A stretch of DNA of 64,000 nucleotides from CBDCMJ01 sp965224325 (GTDB lineage Bacteria; Chloroflexota; Dehalococcoidia; Lucifugimonadales; UBA3495): assembly GCA_965224325.1 (NCBI GenBank), contig CBDCYT010000007.1, positions 1 to 64,000 of the forward strand. The letters are read 5' to 3'. The position numbers and the translations under genes are program-made. Each line of letters starts with the position of its first letter. Within the stretch, counting starts at the first letter, position 1. The notes beneath the pieces were generated by a model that saw only the letters and a program-made list of their open reading frames with translations, was not told the DNA's origin and did no database searches. This document shows positions 52,888 through 61,459 of this stretch, piece by piece.

Positions 52888-53262
52888 GGATCCCCTCCAA
52901 TCTGTAGCTCAAGCTGCGGGCCGCCCGTCGCCCACGACGGGCGGCGGTGCGCCGGCCGGTTCACAGTGTGGGACCATCCGGACCCGATGGTCCTAGCGCC
53001 TGCGCCCGTTTCCCGCCGCCGGCGAGAGTTTAAGGTTGCCGATGGCCTGCCGCCTTGGCCCCGGCCTCTTAGCCTGCCGGAGATTCCCCATGCCGGCGAG
53101 AATCCGCACCCCATGTCACCGTTTTCCTTGCCCGCAACCGACCTTTTCAACGAGCACTTGACTCCGCCTTCTACACCGTAGAGCTTGGTCAAATGTCAGG
53201 TCTGCCCAGGGTGGCGAGTGCAAGGCCAGCCGGGCCATTGCGTCATCGCGTTGAACGCCGCT

Positions 53263-53472
53263 TCAGCGCGGCCGGTCACCGGAAGCCCTGGGGCGGGCTG
53301 CCAGCCAGGCGGCGATCTCCGACTCCGGCCAGCGGACGGCCCGGACTCCGATTTTCAGCGGCTCAGGGAAAGACCCATCGCGCATCTTGCGGTAGATGGT
53401 GGTCCGCGACAGCCCGGTGCGGGTCTGGACTTCGCTAAGGCGCAGGAGGCGGCCGGTGGTTGCGGCGGCCAT
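53263..53472 (-). CDS. AlpA/excisionase-like HTH protein (module B)
   Basis: 69 residues, almost identical to 7066-7275. LLRLSEVQTRTGLSRTTIYR forms the helix-turn-helix, RWPESEIAAWLAARP the C-terminal half. In phage satellites and prophages AlpA-like proteins activate or direct excision. The upstream inverted repeat and surrounding 70 bp are conserved with module A, pointing to the same control. Confidence 0.85.
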   Translation of the reverse strand: MAAATTGRLLRLSEVQTRTGLSRTTIYRKMRDGSFPEPLKIGVRAVRWPESEIAAWLAARPRASGDRPR

Positions 53473-53476
53473 GAAA

Positions 53477-53509
53477 GTACCCTCAAATCTTTACTTGATT
53501 TAAGGGTAC
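53477..53509 (-). promoter_or_regulatory. Inverted-repeat operator upstream of AlpA-like gene (B)
   Basis: GTACCC and GGGTAC arms around TCTTTACTTGATTT. Same design and position as 7280-7313, with one base less between the arms. Confidence 0.55.
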
Positions 53510-53554
53510 GACCAACGCCCGCGGGTTGTCAGTGTGAAAAAAGATCCCGGATTT

Positions 53555-54040
53555 TTACCGGAGAGGTATTCTATATTTGCGAATGACGGACCGGATGGTT
53601 TCAGGAGAGAAGTCCATCGTCTCTGCGATAGAACTCATAGCGTCTTCACGAGTAGATCCGCGACTCCCCAGTAGCCTGAACACCGTGGAAACTTTAATGT
53701 GCTCGTCTAACTCACGCGGCCGGCCGCGCTTCGGAGGTGGGTCGCCCAGGACGGTTAGGCAGTAGTTCCACCAACTCAAGAGAGGAGGAATGGGTTCGCC
53801 ATTCATCGTCAATTCGAGATAAAGCCTGCGGAGTCCCTCCCTGTACGGCGGCTGGGTGGGAGCCAGCGTAATGTACTGAGCCAGCAGCGTATCCCGGGTG
53901 ACCTCCCATGGGTGTTTCGAGCCTGACGCTTCTGAAGGAGCCTCCCTCCACCGGCGGGGCAAATCGGCAACTTCCGGGATAGCCTGAACTTTGTTGTTCA
54001 ATACGTCGTCGAGCACCTTGGCCAGGACCGGATCAATCAT
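53555..54040 (-). CDS. Integrase-associated AT-hook/HTH-type protein (module B)
   Basis: About 161 residues from MIDPVLAKVLDDVLNN; the few extra upstream codons (RRRR) are less likely. GDPPPKRGRPRELDEHIKVS contains the AT-hook-like KRGRP. The end, DAMSSIAETMDFSPETIRSV then IRKYR, looks like a helix-turn-helix. It overlaps the integrase gene by 8 bp. Homologue of 7333-7845 with the same neighbours. Confidence 0.7.
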   Translation of the reverse strand: MIDPVLAKVLDDVLNNKVQAIPEVADLPRRWREAPSEASGSKHPWEVTRDTLLAQYITLAPTQPPYREGLRRLYLELTMNGEPIPPLLSWWNYCLTVLGDPPPKRGRPRELDEHIKVSTVFRLLGSRGSTREDAMSSIAETMDFSPETIRSVIRKYRIPLR

Positions 54041-55229
54041 TCTTCTTCTCCTCATCTCTCCCCCCGGTGACGTAATCTGCCCAGGCGCCCATCAGCGCCC
54101 GCCTCTGGTCGAATAGGTCGCTCCGCATGTAGGCCGCCTCGGTGCTCTTGCCCACGTTGTGGGCGAGGGCCGCTTCCGCCACCGCCCAGGGCGCGGCGGT
54201 GCACTCGGCAACCCAGTTTCTGAAGGAAGTCCGAAATCCATGCGGTACGGCGGGGATTTGGAGCCGCCGCAGCAGGGCGGTGAACGCCATCTCGGACGCG
54301 GGCTTGCCGCTGCGCGTGGCGGGGAATATCAAACCTTGGCCGTCGACTAGTTCCAATGCTTGGCGAAGTATCTCGATAGCCCTGCCGGACAGCGGGACCC
54401 GGTGGGGGCGCCGCGCCTTCATCCGGGGGGCGGGGAGCTCCCAGGTCGCCGACTCCCAGTCGACTTCAGTCCAATCGGCCGCCCGCACCTCCCCGGAGCG
54501 AGCCGCGGTCAGGACCAGGAACTCGAAGGCCAGCTTGGTCGAGCTGTTGGCGGCAGACTCCCTGACCCGCTTCACCGCGCCCGGCACCTGCCCGTAGGGC
54601 AAGGCCCGGTGGTGCTCTTTCAGCCGCCCCGTCTTGGGCAGGACTTTGAGCAGGGAGCGCCCCGACGGGTTGTCCAGCCTATACCCCTTGCTGATTACCC
54701 AGTCCATGACCGTCTCCATTCGCTGGCGGACCCGGCTGGCGGTCTCCGGCTTGCCGGTCCAGATGGGAGTAAGGGCGTCCATGACATCGGAGGAGGTGAT
54801 GGCGTCCACCGCCTTATCTCCGATTAGGGGGAAGGCATAGGTCCGAAGGGTCGATTGCCACTGGGCCGCGTGCTTGGGGTTGCTCCACGTGGGGCGTCGC
54901 AGCTCGATCACCCGGGCGGCGGCCTCGGCGAAGGTGGGGACCGACGGGGCGGGCTTGCGGGCCGCCTCCCGGCCCTCCCGCTTCTCGGCCACCGGGTCCC
55001 GGCCTTCGGCAACGGCCGTGCGATGGGCCTGGGCGATTTCCCGGGCCCTGGCCAGACTGACCGTGGGGTAAGGCCCCAGTCCGATGTCCCGGCGCCTTCC
55101 GTGGACTACGATTCTCTGGACCCAGGCCTTTCCGCCGGAGGGGGCGACGCTCAGGTAGAGGCCGTCGCCGTCGCCGTGCCTGCCGGGTTTACCAAGGGCC
55201 TTTACCACGGCCGCGCTGAGCTTGCCCAT
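54033..55229 (-). CDS. Tyrosine integrase (P4-type), intact
   Basis: 398 residues from MGKLSAAVVKAL; an upstream ATG adds 11 unlikely residues. It has an N-terminal arm-binding DUF4102 domain (DGDGLYLSVAPSGGKAWVQR, then DIGLGPYPTVSLARAREIAQ), a central SAM-like core-binding domain, and the catalytic domain with Arg near 244 (AARSGEVRA), HGFRTSFRNW near 330 (HxxR), LAHNVGKS His near 357 and Tyr near 367 (AAYMRSD). All catalytic residues are present. No tRNA attachment site is visible beside it. It points away from the virion genes. Confidence 0.95.
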   Translation of the reverse strand: MGKLSAAVVKALGKPGRHGDGDGLYLSVAPSGGKAWVQRIVVHGRRRDIGLGPYPTVSLARAREIAQAHRTAVAEGRDPVAEKREGREAARKPAPSVPTFAEAAARVIELRRPTWSNPKHAAQWQSTLRTYAFPLIGDKAVDAITSSDVMDALTPIWTGKPETASRVRQRMETVMDWVISKGYRLDNPSGRSLLKVLPKTGRLKEHHRALPYGQVPGAVKRVRESAANSSTKLAFEFLVLTAARSGEVRAADWTEVDWESATWELPAPRMKARRPHRVPLSGRAIEILRQALELVDGQGLIFPATRSGKPASEMAFTALLRRLQIPAVPHGFRTSFRNWVAECTAAPWAVAEAALAHNVGKSTEAAYMRSDLFDQRRALMGAWADYVTGGRDEEKKND

Positions 55230-55424
55230 CCGCCCTCTAGTACCACATATAATCCCACACAAAGCGTGGTATCTACCAGTATTTTAAGGGGGTGTCCGGG
55301 ACGAGTCAAGCCCTTGGTATCACATAATTAGCTATGATAAGGCTGAACTTTGAGACTTTACGGGGCGGTAAGGGACGTTAGGGTGGCGGAGAGCATGTCC
55401 GCCGCCTCAAGTTTGTAACCTAAG

Positions 55425-55868
55425 ATGCCCGGATTGCTTCTCTCAGGACCAGCAGGCGGGGGCAAGTCCGCCAGGGCTAGGCGGGTGTTGGCAGGGCTAG
55501 CCCGCCCTGGCGTGGTGGCGGACTTTCAAAGCCTGCTCGCCGCCTTGCTGCTCCTGGAACGCGACGCCGAGGGGCGCTATCCCGAACGGACACCCGAACA
55601 CAACCGCCTAATGCCGTTGGTGGAATTCACCCGCCGCAGCGTCATACGCCGAGCGCAAGAGGCGGAACTGTACACCGTCGTTACTAACTCGGACGGCTCG
55701 CCCCGACGCCGCCGCGAACTGCTCGGCCTGCTCGGCACGGACGCCGCCGAGGAAGTGATTGACCCCGGCCTGGACGTGGTAACGCGGCGCTTGAGCGTCA
55801 ACGGGCGCCTCTCGGGGCAATGCGGGCAAGCAATCGAGCGATGGTATGGGAGGCTCAATCGTGGCTGA
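55425..55868 (+). CDS. P-loop protein at the head of the virion gene set
   Basis: 147 residues. MPGLLLSGPAGGGKSARARR gives a Walker A loop right at the N-terminus. The rest (LLLLERDAEGRYPERTPEHN, ELYTVVTNSDGSPRRRRELL) resembles small kinase/AAA-like phage proteins that I cannot name. Its stop (TGA) is followed, in the same frame, by prohead protease sequence, and the protease start GTG at 55861 overlaps its end. It is probably translated together with the protease. Confidence 0.7.
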   Translation: MPGLLLSGPAGGGKSARARRVLAGLARPGVVADFQSLLAALLLLERDAEGRYPERTPEHNRLMPLVEFTRRSVIRRAQEAELYTVVTNSDGSPRRRRELLGLLGTDAAEEVIDPGLDVVTRRLSVNGRLSGQCGQAIERWYGRLNRG

Positions 55869-55910
55869 TTCCCTACTCTTGGAAGTCCGGGGCGCATTAT
55901 CGGCACTCTC

Positions 55911-56315
55911 TTGACCTACGGCGAGCGGGCCAGTGACCGGCCTGAGATGTTCCTTGACGGCGCCCTGCGTTGGGCCTCGGCGGGATTCAACATCAATGAG
56001 CAGCACACCCGGCAGGCGCCGATCGTGCGGGCAATCCCCTACCTGGACGGCAAGGCAATTAAGATTGACGCCGCTGTACCAGACACCCAACGCGGACGGG
56101 ATGCCATTACGAACATACGGGAAGGGGTGTACACGGGATTGAGTGTCGAATTCTACGCCGAGCAGGAAGAATACCGGCAAAGCATGAGGGTAATCAAACG
56201 CGGGATACTTGGCGGCGCCGCCCTCGTGGACCGGGCGAGCTATGGCGGCTCAGTGGTGGAAGTCCGCGAACGTCTGGCCATTCCCGCGAACCGGAGGGCC
56301 TACCTATGGCTGTAA
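55911..56315 (+). CDS. HK97-family prohead protease (5' end frameshifted)
   Basis: TLLTYGERASDRPEMFLDGA is the family opening; INEQHTRQAPIVRAIPYLDG holds the catalytic His, and GVYTGLSVEFYAEQ the catalytic Ser. The family matures the HK97-type capsid. The natural N-terminus seems to be VADSLLLEVRG from a GTG at 55861, one frame over; a missing G in the G4 run at about 55889-55892 separates it from RIIGTLLTYGE. The TTG at 55911 is therefore a substitute start. The protein is about the right size for a minimal protease. Confidence 0.8.
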   Translation: MTYGERASDRPEMFLDGALRWASAGFNINEQHTRQAPIVRAIPYLDGKAIKIDAAVPDTQRGRDAITNIREGVYTGLSVEFYAEQEEYRQSMRVIKRGILGGAALVDRASYGGSVVEVRERLAIPANRRAYLWL

Positions 56316-56623
56316 CCCTCACCATTCACGAACTGTTGCCCGCGATGCGCCTTACCGCCTCAATCACGGAAACGCCGGACCCCGCCATTGCGTCAATCGT
56401 GCTGAATATGCTGGACGTCGCAACGGCGCAGATTGAGGAATACGCGCCCCTGGCGCCAACGCCCGTTCAGAACGAGTCGGCAATACGTTACTGCGGCTGG
56501 ATGTGGGAAGTAGGGCCAGCGGAGCAGCAACGCCGCATGACCGCCCAAAACGGATTCAAGCAAAGCGGCGCTCAATCCATGCTTTCGAGCTGGCGGGCGC
56601 CCCTAATGGCAACGGTGATTTAG
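56306..56623 (+). CDS. Head-tail connector-like protein
   Basis: 105 residues. The N-terminal part (TPDPAIASIVLNMLDVATAQ, then IEEYAPLAPTPVQNESAIRY) has the helix pattern of small HK97 gp6-like adaptor proteins, with CGWMWEV following. It overlaps the protease stop and ends directly before the portal ATG (TAG ATG). The assignment rests on size, position and pattern rather than a strong motif. Confidence 0.6.
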   Translation: MAVTLTIHELLPAMRLTASITETPDPAIASIVLNMLDVATAQIEEYAPLAPTPVQNESAIRYCGWMWEVGPAEQQRRMTAQNGFKQSGAQSMLSSWRAPLMATVI

Positions 56624-57736
56624 ATGTTCAACCCATTCCGACGGCGCCGAGAACATCGGGCGAGCTACGCCAACGCCTACCTGGAAGCCGCCCTGGACGT
56701 CGCTCTAGGCGACTCAGCGGGCGCCGATGCCGTGGCCGTGGTCGAGTCCTGCTCAAGCCTTATTGGTGACCCGTTTCTTGTGGCCCGAATCTCAGGCCGC
56801 CCTATCCCGCTGGGCCAGCTTCACCAAATGGCTAGGGACCTGCTGAGGCGCGGTAATTCCGTCTGGGCGCTGGACGTCGTTGACGGCGAGCTTCAGCTTC
56901 AACGTGCCTGCTCGTGGGCCGTTGAATCCACGTCACCGAATCCCGCCCGTTGGCTCTACAAACTGGACATAGCCACGCCCTCGGCGATGGTGGGTAAGGT
57001 CCTGCCGGCTGATTCCGTGATTCACCTGATGATGGACTCTCAGCCGGAATCACCGCATCAAGGGCGAGCGCCCTGGCAGTCGGCGCCCCTAACCGGACGT
57101 GCGCTCGCCGAGCTTGAACGCTCCATCGGGGACGAATCCCGCATCTACGCGGGCCGGGTATGGATTGCCCCGGACGGGGCAAGTCAAGGGCAGATAGAGG
57201 CAATGGCGCGGACTGTGCAACTACTGAAGGGCGGCGGGCAGGTGATCAGTGAAAGCACCGCTCAAGGGTTTGGGCAGGGAGCCATAGCCGCCCCTGCTGC
57301 TGCTAAGGACTGGAAAGCCGAGCATACCGGACCTAATCACCCTCAGGCCAACGTGTTGATGCGGGATTCCCTGGAGAACGCCATAGCGGGCGCCTATGGG
57401 ATAGCACCCGCCTACCTGAACAGGCAGGCAACCGCCCCTGCCTTAACCGCCGTTAAGCGTCTGGCATGCCTTGACCGGACCGTGCCGCTCGCCGCCTTGA
57501 TTGCTGAGCAGCTCGCCGACAAACTGGACTCACCCGGATACCGGATTTACTGGCCAGACCTTGCCGGTCAATCCGTTGACGTTCACCTGAGGGCGCAAGC
57601 ATTGGTACGGCTTGCCGACGCCGCACAGGGCGCAACTGACGATATGCTTGACCTGGTAGGCTTGCCGATCGCGCCGAGGCCAACGCCTGAGCTGAGCGCC
57701 GACGCAACGCCTCAGGATGCGCGGGTTCCCGTCTGA
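56624..57736 (+). CDS. HK97-family phage portal protein
   Basis: 370 residues. VALGDSAGADAVAVVESCSS, then RISGRPIPLGQLHQMARDLL and NSVWALDVVDGELQLQRACS form the portal N-terminal region; VIHLMMDSQPESPHQGRAPW and LMRDSLENAIAGAYGIAPAY are the usual portal motifs in the core; GLPIAPRPTPELS ends it. The portal ring is the DNA entry port of the capsid. It is shorter than typical portals, mostly at the C-terminus. No lesion is seen. Confidence 0.85.
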   Translation: MFNPFRRRREHRASYANAYLEAALDVALGDSAGADAVAVVESCSSLIGDPFLVARISGRPIPLGQLHQMARDLLRRGNSVWALDVVDGELQLQRACSWAVESTSPNPARWLYKLDIATPSAMVGKVLPADSVIHLMMDSQPESPHQGRAPWQSAPLTGRALAELERSIGDESRIYAGRVWIAPDGASQGQIEAMARTVQLLKGGGQVISESTAQGFGQGAIAAPAAAKDWKAEHTGPNHPQANVLMRDSLENAIAGAYGIAPAYLNRQATAPALTAVKRLACLDRTVPLAALIAEQLADKLDSPGYRIYWPDLAGQSVDVHLRAQALVRLADAAQGATDDMLDLVGLPIAPRPTPELSADATPQDARVPV

Positions 57737-57788
57737 CGATCTGGAAATGCCGAGGGGGTCGCTGGGGGCCTCCGCTGTGTAAGTGTGA

Positions 57789-59207
57789 ATGATGGACCTA
57801 CAACCATTCCAAAGGCGCTTTACCCGGGCCGCTGGCAAACGTTCGACGTTGACGGCGGCTCTTACTATGCCGAGGGGCAACGGCAAGTCTTGGCTCGCCG
57901 CCTACATCGCCGCTCAGGAACTCCAACGGATTGAGGCTCACTAGGAAATAGCACTGTGCGCGGCGAGTATCGAGCAGGGGCGGATTGTCTTTCGATTCTG
58001 TAGACAGCTGCTCGGCGAGGATGGTTATCGCTACCTGAACTCGGCGACACGATGCGCTATCACCCGCAAGGATGGGGCAAGGCTCAGGGTGATAGGTTCC
58101 AACGGCAAGACGGCTTTGGGGCTAGTGGACACGCCACTTGTGATTGCCGACGAACCTGGGGCATGGGAAGTGAACGGCGGGCAACTTATGGCGGATGCAA
58201 TCTTGACAGCTCAGGGCAAACCGGGCTCGCCGCTGAAGCTGGTTATCATTGAGACTCTCGCCCCTGCTGAGGCGGGATGGTGGCACGATATGATTGACGC
58301 TGGCACGGGCGGATCTGTCTACGTTCAGGCGCTCAGGGGCAACGCTGAGCTTTGGGACAACTGGAAAGAGATTTGCCGGGTGAATCCGCTCACCAAGATT
58401 TCGCCGGAATTCAGGGCAAAGCTCCAAGAGGAACGCGAGCAGGCGCGGGGTGACACCCGCCTAAAGGCGCGATTCCTGAGCTACCGCCTGAACGTACCTA
58501 CCGCCGACGAAACGCGTATGCTCTTGGAAGTCGACGATTACCAGCGGATGCTAGACCGCCCAACGCCTGAGCGGGTAGGCGCCCCGATCATTGGCCTCGA
58601 TTTGGGCGGCGGTAGGGCCTGGAGCGCCGCCGTTGCGATCTGGCAGACGGGGCGCATTGAGTCGTTGGCGCTCGCCCCTGGAATCCCGGACCTTGAGGTT
58701 CAGGAAAACAGGGACCGGACACCGGCAGGCCTCTACCGGGCGCTGTATGACCGGGGCCTCTTGCACGTCGACGAGTGGCGCCGCGTTCAGAGTGTCGAAC
58801 TGCTTTGGCGTCTGGTAGTCGCCGAGTGGGGCGAGCCTGCGTTGACCATCTGCGACCGCTTTCGCCTGAATGAGCTTGTCGACGCCCTGGGGCCATACGT
58901 TCCTATCGAGCCGAGGGTAACGCGATGGTCAGATTCCAGTTACGACATTCGCAGTCTGCGAAAACACGCCAAGGATGGGCCGTTCAGCCTTGCCCCTGGG
59001 CCGGCGGACCTGCTCGCCGCGAGCCTTTCCCGAACGCGGGTAGAATCCGATAGCTCAGGGAATTTGAGGCTGATAAAGCAGGATCGCGGATCGAACACCG
59101 CGCGGGATGATGTTGGCGCCGCGTTGACGTTGGCTGCAGGCGCGTTTGAGCGGTATCCCGCCGCCCCTGCCGACACTGAGGAACGCCGCCCCGTGGTAGT
59201 GGGGTGA
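57789..59207 (+). CDS. Terminase large subunit with one in-frame TAG
   Basis: A continuous 472-codon frame interrupted only at codon 52 by TAG (57942-57944). The N-terminal piece has the ATPase Walker A-type loop PRGNGKSWLAA (28-38). After the TAG come EIALCAASIEQGRIVFRFCR and the Walker B-like LVIADEPGAW near 116-125. The nuclease domain starts at IIGLDLGGGRAWSAAVAIWQ near 266, with further Asp in ARDDVGAALTLAAGA. The enzyme packages DNA into the prohead. A start at 58089 is possible for the downstream piece, but it would lack the ATP loop. Confidence 0.85.
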
Positions 59208-59215
59208 ATGGAGGA

Positions 59216-59371
59216 ATGATGTTAGAAAAGCGAGACAAGACACCGGGCCGCGCTGAAATGGCAACCCTGATTGACGAACACCTGGCGGAACATCCGGATT
59301 GCGAATGCGTCAAGGCTCTACGGCTCGCCCTGGCAAGGCTGATTGTGGCGGATGACGAATGCCAACCGTGA
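59216..59371 (+). CDS. Small protein after the terminase gene
   Basis: 51 residues (MMLEKRDKTPGRAEMATLID, then EHLAEHPDCECVKALRLALA). GGAGGA sits just before the tandem ATGs. It lies 8 bp after the terminase stop and 40 bp before a strong terminator, so it is the last gene of the unit. A conserved-looking CEC motif is present. The function is unknown. Confidence 0.6.
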   Translation: MMLEKRDKTPGRAEMATLIDEHLAEHPDCECVKALRLALARLIVADDECQP

Positions 59372-59410
59372 TACAATGAGATTGGCGGCTCTCCACCGCC
59401 GCGATATGAC

Positions 59411-59442
59411 AGAGGCCCCCGGCATTTCTGCCGGGGGCCTCT
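59411..59442 (+). terminator. Strong rho-independent-type terminator
   Basis: AGAGGCCCCCGGCA pairs perfectly with TGCCGGGGGCCTCT across a 4-base loop, followed by GTTTGGGG. It closes the virion gene set on the right. A further palindrome (GTACAAAACTTTGTAC) follows at 59453-59468. Confidence 0.85.
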
Positions 59443-59468
59443 GTTTGGGGTGTACAAAACTTTGTACA

Positions 59469-60290
59469 AAACAGCCCCGAAATGCCTCTGAATCCCTGAT
59501 TTAGCTACGAATAAAACATACTTGGCATCCCTCACACTCCCGCCAGTGACTTAAGCTTCGATTTCCACCCCAGGACGCCGATCAATACCGCAGGTCCAAT
59601 CAACTAATCGCCGGCCTTAGCGCCTTTGCCGGCGAATTGCCCGCAAACGGGTTTCCCCGCAACCTCTGCAGGCCAACCCACCGGGAAATGACCAAGGCCC
59701 ACCTGGATTAGCGGAGGGCCAGCTCGCAATACTCGAATCCTTCAGTGACCGCTGGTCCCCTTAATTGCCCTGAAGGACCTTAAAGCGGTCAGCCACGGGA
59801 TGCTACCCTGCCAGCCATCCCAAGGCCTACGTCCACTGAGCTGCCGGTAAAAGATGAACCGGCACTACGCAAACGTGAAGTTTCAGGGTGCATCGGAGCT
59901 TCGTCGCGGTTGCCGCTGACGTGATTTGTGCAACGTCCGCGTTCATAGTTACGCCAAGGAGGGGAACGCGGCTATCAACGCCCCGCTGACAGTCCATCCC
60001 ACCGCCGGAGTCTTGATGCGGAGGCCTGTCTGACGGCACTTGTGGTTTCCCTGACGTCAAAGGCGCGCGACGGTCTGTCTAAAAAGTATTGTCTACGAAG
60101 TCTTGTCTATGACGTTCAGGTTGGCTACTCAGTCAATGGGGGTTAAACTATAGGCTACACACTTGGCACAGTAACACCACCGGCCAGCGGAACGGCTAGC
60201 CGAGTGTGAGCACCTTATAACGAGGGCTTGGCCCCAGCGTACGGTCGCGGGCCGCTAAGGTCCAGCAACGGCGAACAGGAGAAGAATTAC
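59469..60290. other. Non-coding stretch between module B and chromosomal genes
   Basis: No supported gene in about 820 bp. The right boundary of module B probably lies here, but I see no convincing direct repeat of the integrase-proximal DNA and no tRNA. Confidence 0.4.
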
Positions 60291-61226
60291 ATGGCCGATG
60301 AATTAGTAATCTTCGACGAGAAGCCGCCCGCTAAGTATTTGTTAGCCGGGTGGCGGCGGCAGTGGTCCGATGGGGGAGGCATATCAGGGGGTCTGCCCCG
60401 GTATCTCATCGAAAAGATGGGCGCAAAGCAAATTGGGGCGCTGGCGCCGGTGGTTTCCGATCTTTGTTATCCGTTCCAGGTCGCGGGCACCCACGACACT
60501 TTTCGGCCTATGGCGGCCTACGAGGAAGGGTTGCCCGTCAAGCCCATGCACCGGGAAAACTATTTCTACGACGCCGGCGATGGGCTAATCATCTTTCGCG
60601 GTCAAGAGCCGTGGTTTCGCATCGACCTCTTTGGTGAAGCCTTCTTCCAGGCCATAAAAGACTTAGGGGTTACTCAAACTGTGGCCGTTGAAGGGGTCAA
60701 CGGGCCGGTGCCCCCGGACATGGAGCGCCGGGTTACGTGCGTATATAGCAAACCTGAGATGCGCCAAACTCTGGACAAGTATGGTATGCAGTTCTCCAGC
60801 TACGGCAGTGAAGGGAGGAGAGGGCCTACCATAGCTATGGCTTTGGTAACCCTGGCCCATTTTCAATACCCGGACGTCGAGATGTTCCGCATAGGGGCAA
60901 TGGCGCCCATGTACCCCTTCGTCACTTCCAATAACGAGCAAGTGGGGATATCCAGGGACCACCGTTCCTATTACGATATCCTGCGCCGCATCAAGGCCAT
61001 GTTCAACCTGGACATCGACTTAACTGAGCTCAAGTCCCTGGGAGAAAATGAGTCCCACGAGCTTTTGGAACGCTTAGAGAAGATCGGATCCGCCAACCCC
61101 GACGCTAAACAATTGATTGACCGGGCTAGGTCCGACTATACGTTCACTCCCTTTGAAGTGCCAGTGGAGTTGGACCCGTCCTTGGACCGGACTTTGGAAG
61201 ACATTTTGCGAAACATGCCCGAGTGA
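60291..61226 (+). CDS. PAC2-family protein
   Basis: 311 residues from MADELVIFDEKPPAKYLLAG, with AGGAGA upstream; a longer in-frame start is unlikely. Landmarks of the PAC2 fold are LLAGWRRQW, DLCYPFQVAG, DGLIIFRGQEPWFRIDLFGE and YGSEGRRGPTIAMALVTLAH. PAC2 relatives include proteasome-assembly chaperones; bacterial members are widespread and uncharacterised. The C-terminal part (ELKSLGENESHELLERLEKI) is helical. Cytosolic, no lesion. Confidence 0.8.
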   Translation: MADELVIFDEKPPAKYLLAGWRRQWSDGGGISGGLPRYLIEKMGAKQIGALAPVVSDLCYPFQVAGTHDTFRPMAAYEEGLPVKPMHRENYFYDAGDGLIIFRGQEPWFRIDLFGEAFFQAIKDLGVTQTVAVEGVNGPVPPDMERRVTCVYSKPEMRQTLDKYGMQFSSYGSEGRRGPTIAMALVTLAHFQYPDVEMFRIGAMAPMYPFVTSNNEQVGISRDHRSYYDILRRIKAMFNLDIDLTELKSLGENESHELLERLEKIGSANPDAKQLIDRARSDYTFTPFEVPVELDPSLDRTLEDILRNMPE

Positions 61227-61459
61227 GGCGATGATCCAACGATAACAACCCGGCGGCGCGTCGTCCCAGCCTTTTCACATATAGCTTGCTTACCGTCTAA
61301 CTCGAGGCTATCGGATGTTGACGGAGAGCGGTGATCGCCTGCGGTCAGGCTAGCCGGGTTGGTCCTAAAGAGCGCTGTAGGGAGGAAGCCACCTCCCTTG
61401 CCCGCAAGTGGGAAAGACGGGAAATTGTCCCTGGCGGACACTGGGGGGGTAATACCCAA

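Noticed and set aside
52881..53192. 103-residue protein upstream of the zinc-ribbon gene
   Set aside because: Gly/Arg-rich composition, no homologue in module A and no clear start signal.
59827..60060. 77-residue minus-strand gene
   Set aside because: No ribosome-binding site and no recognisable pattern; the surrounding DNA looks non-coding.
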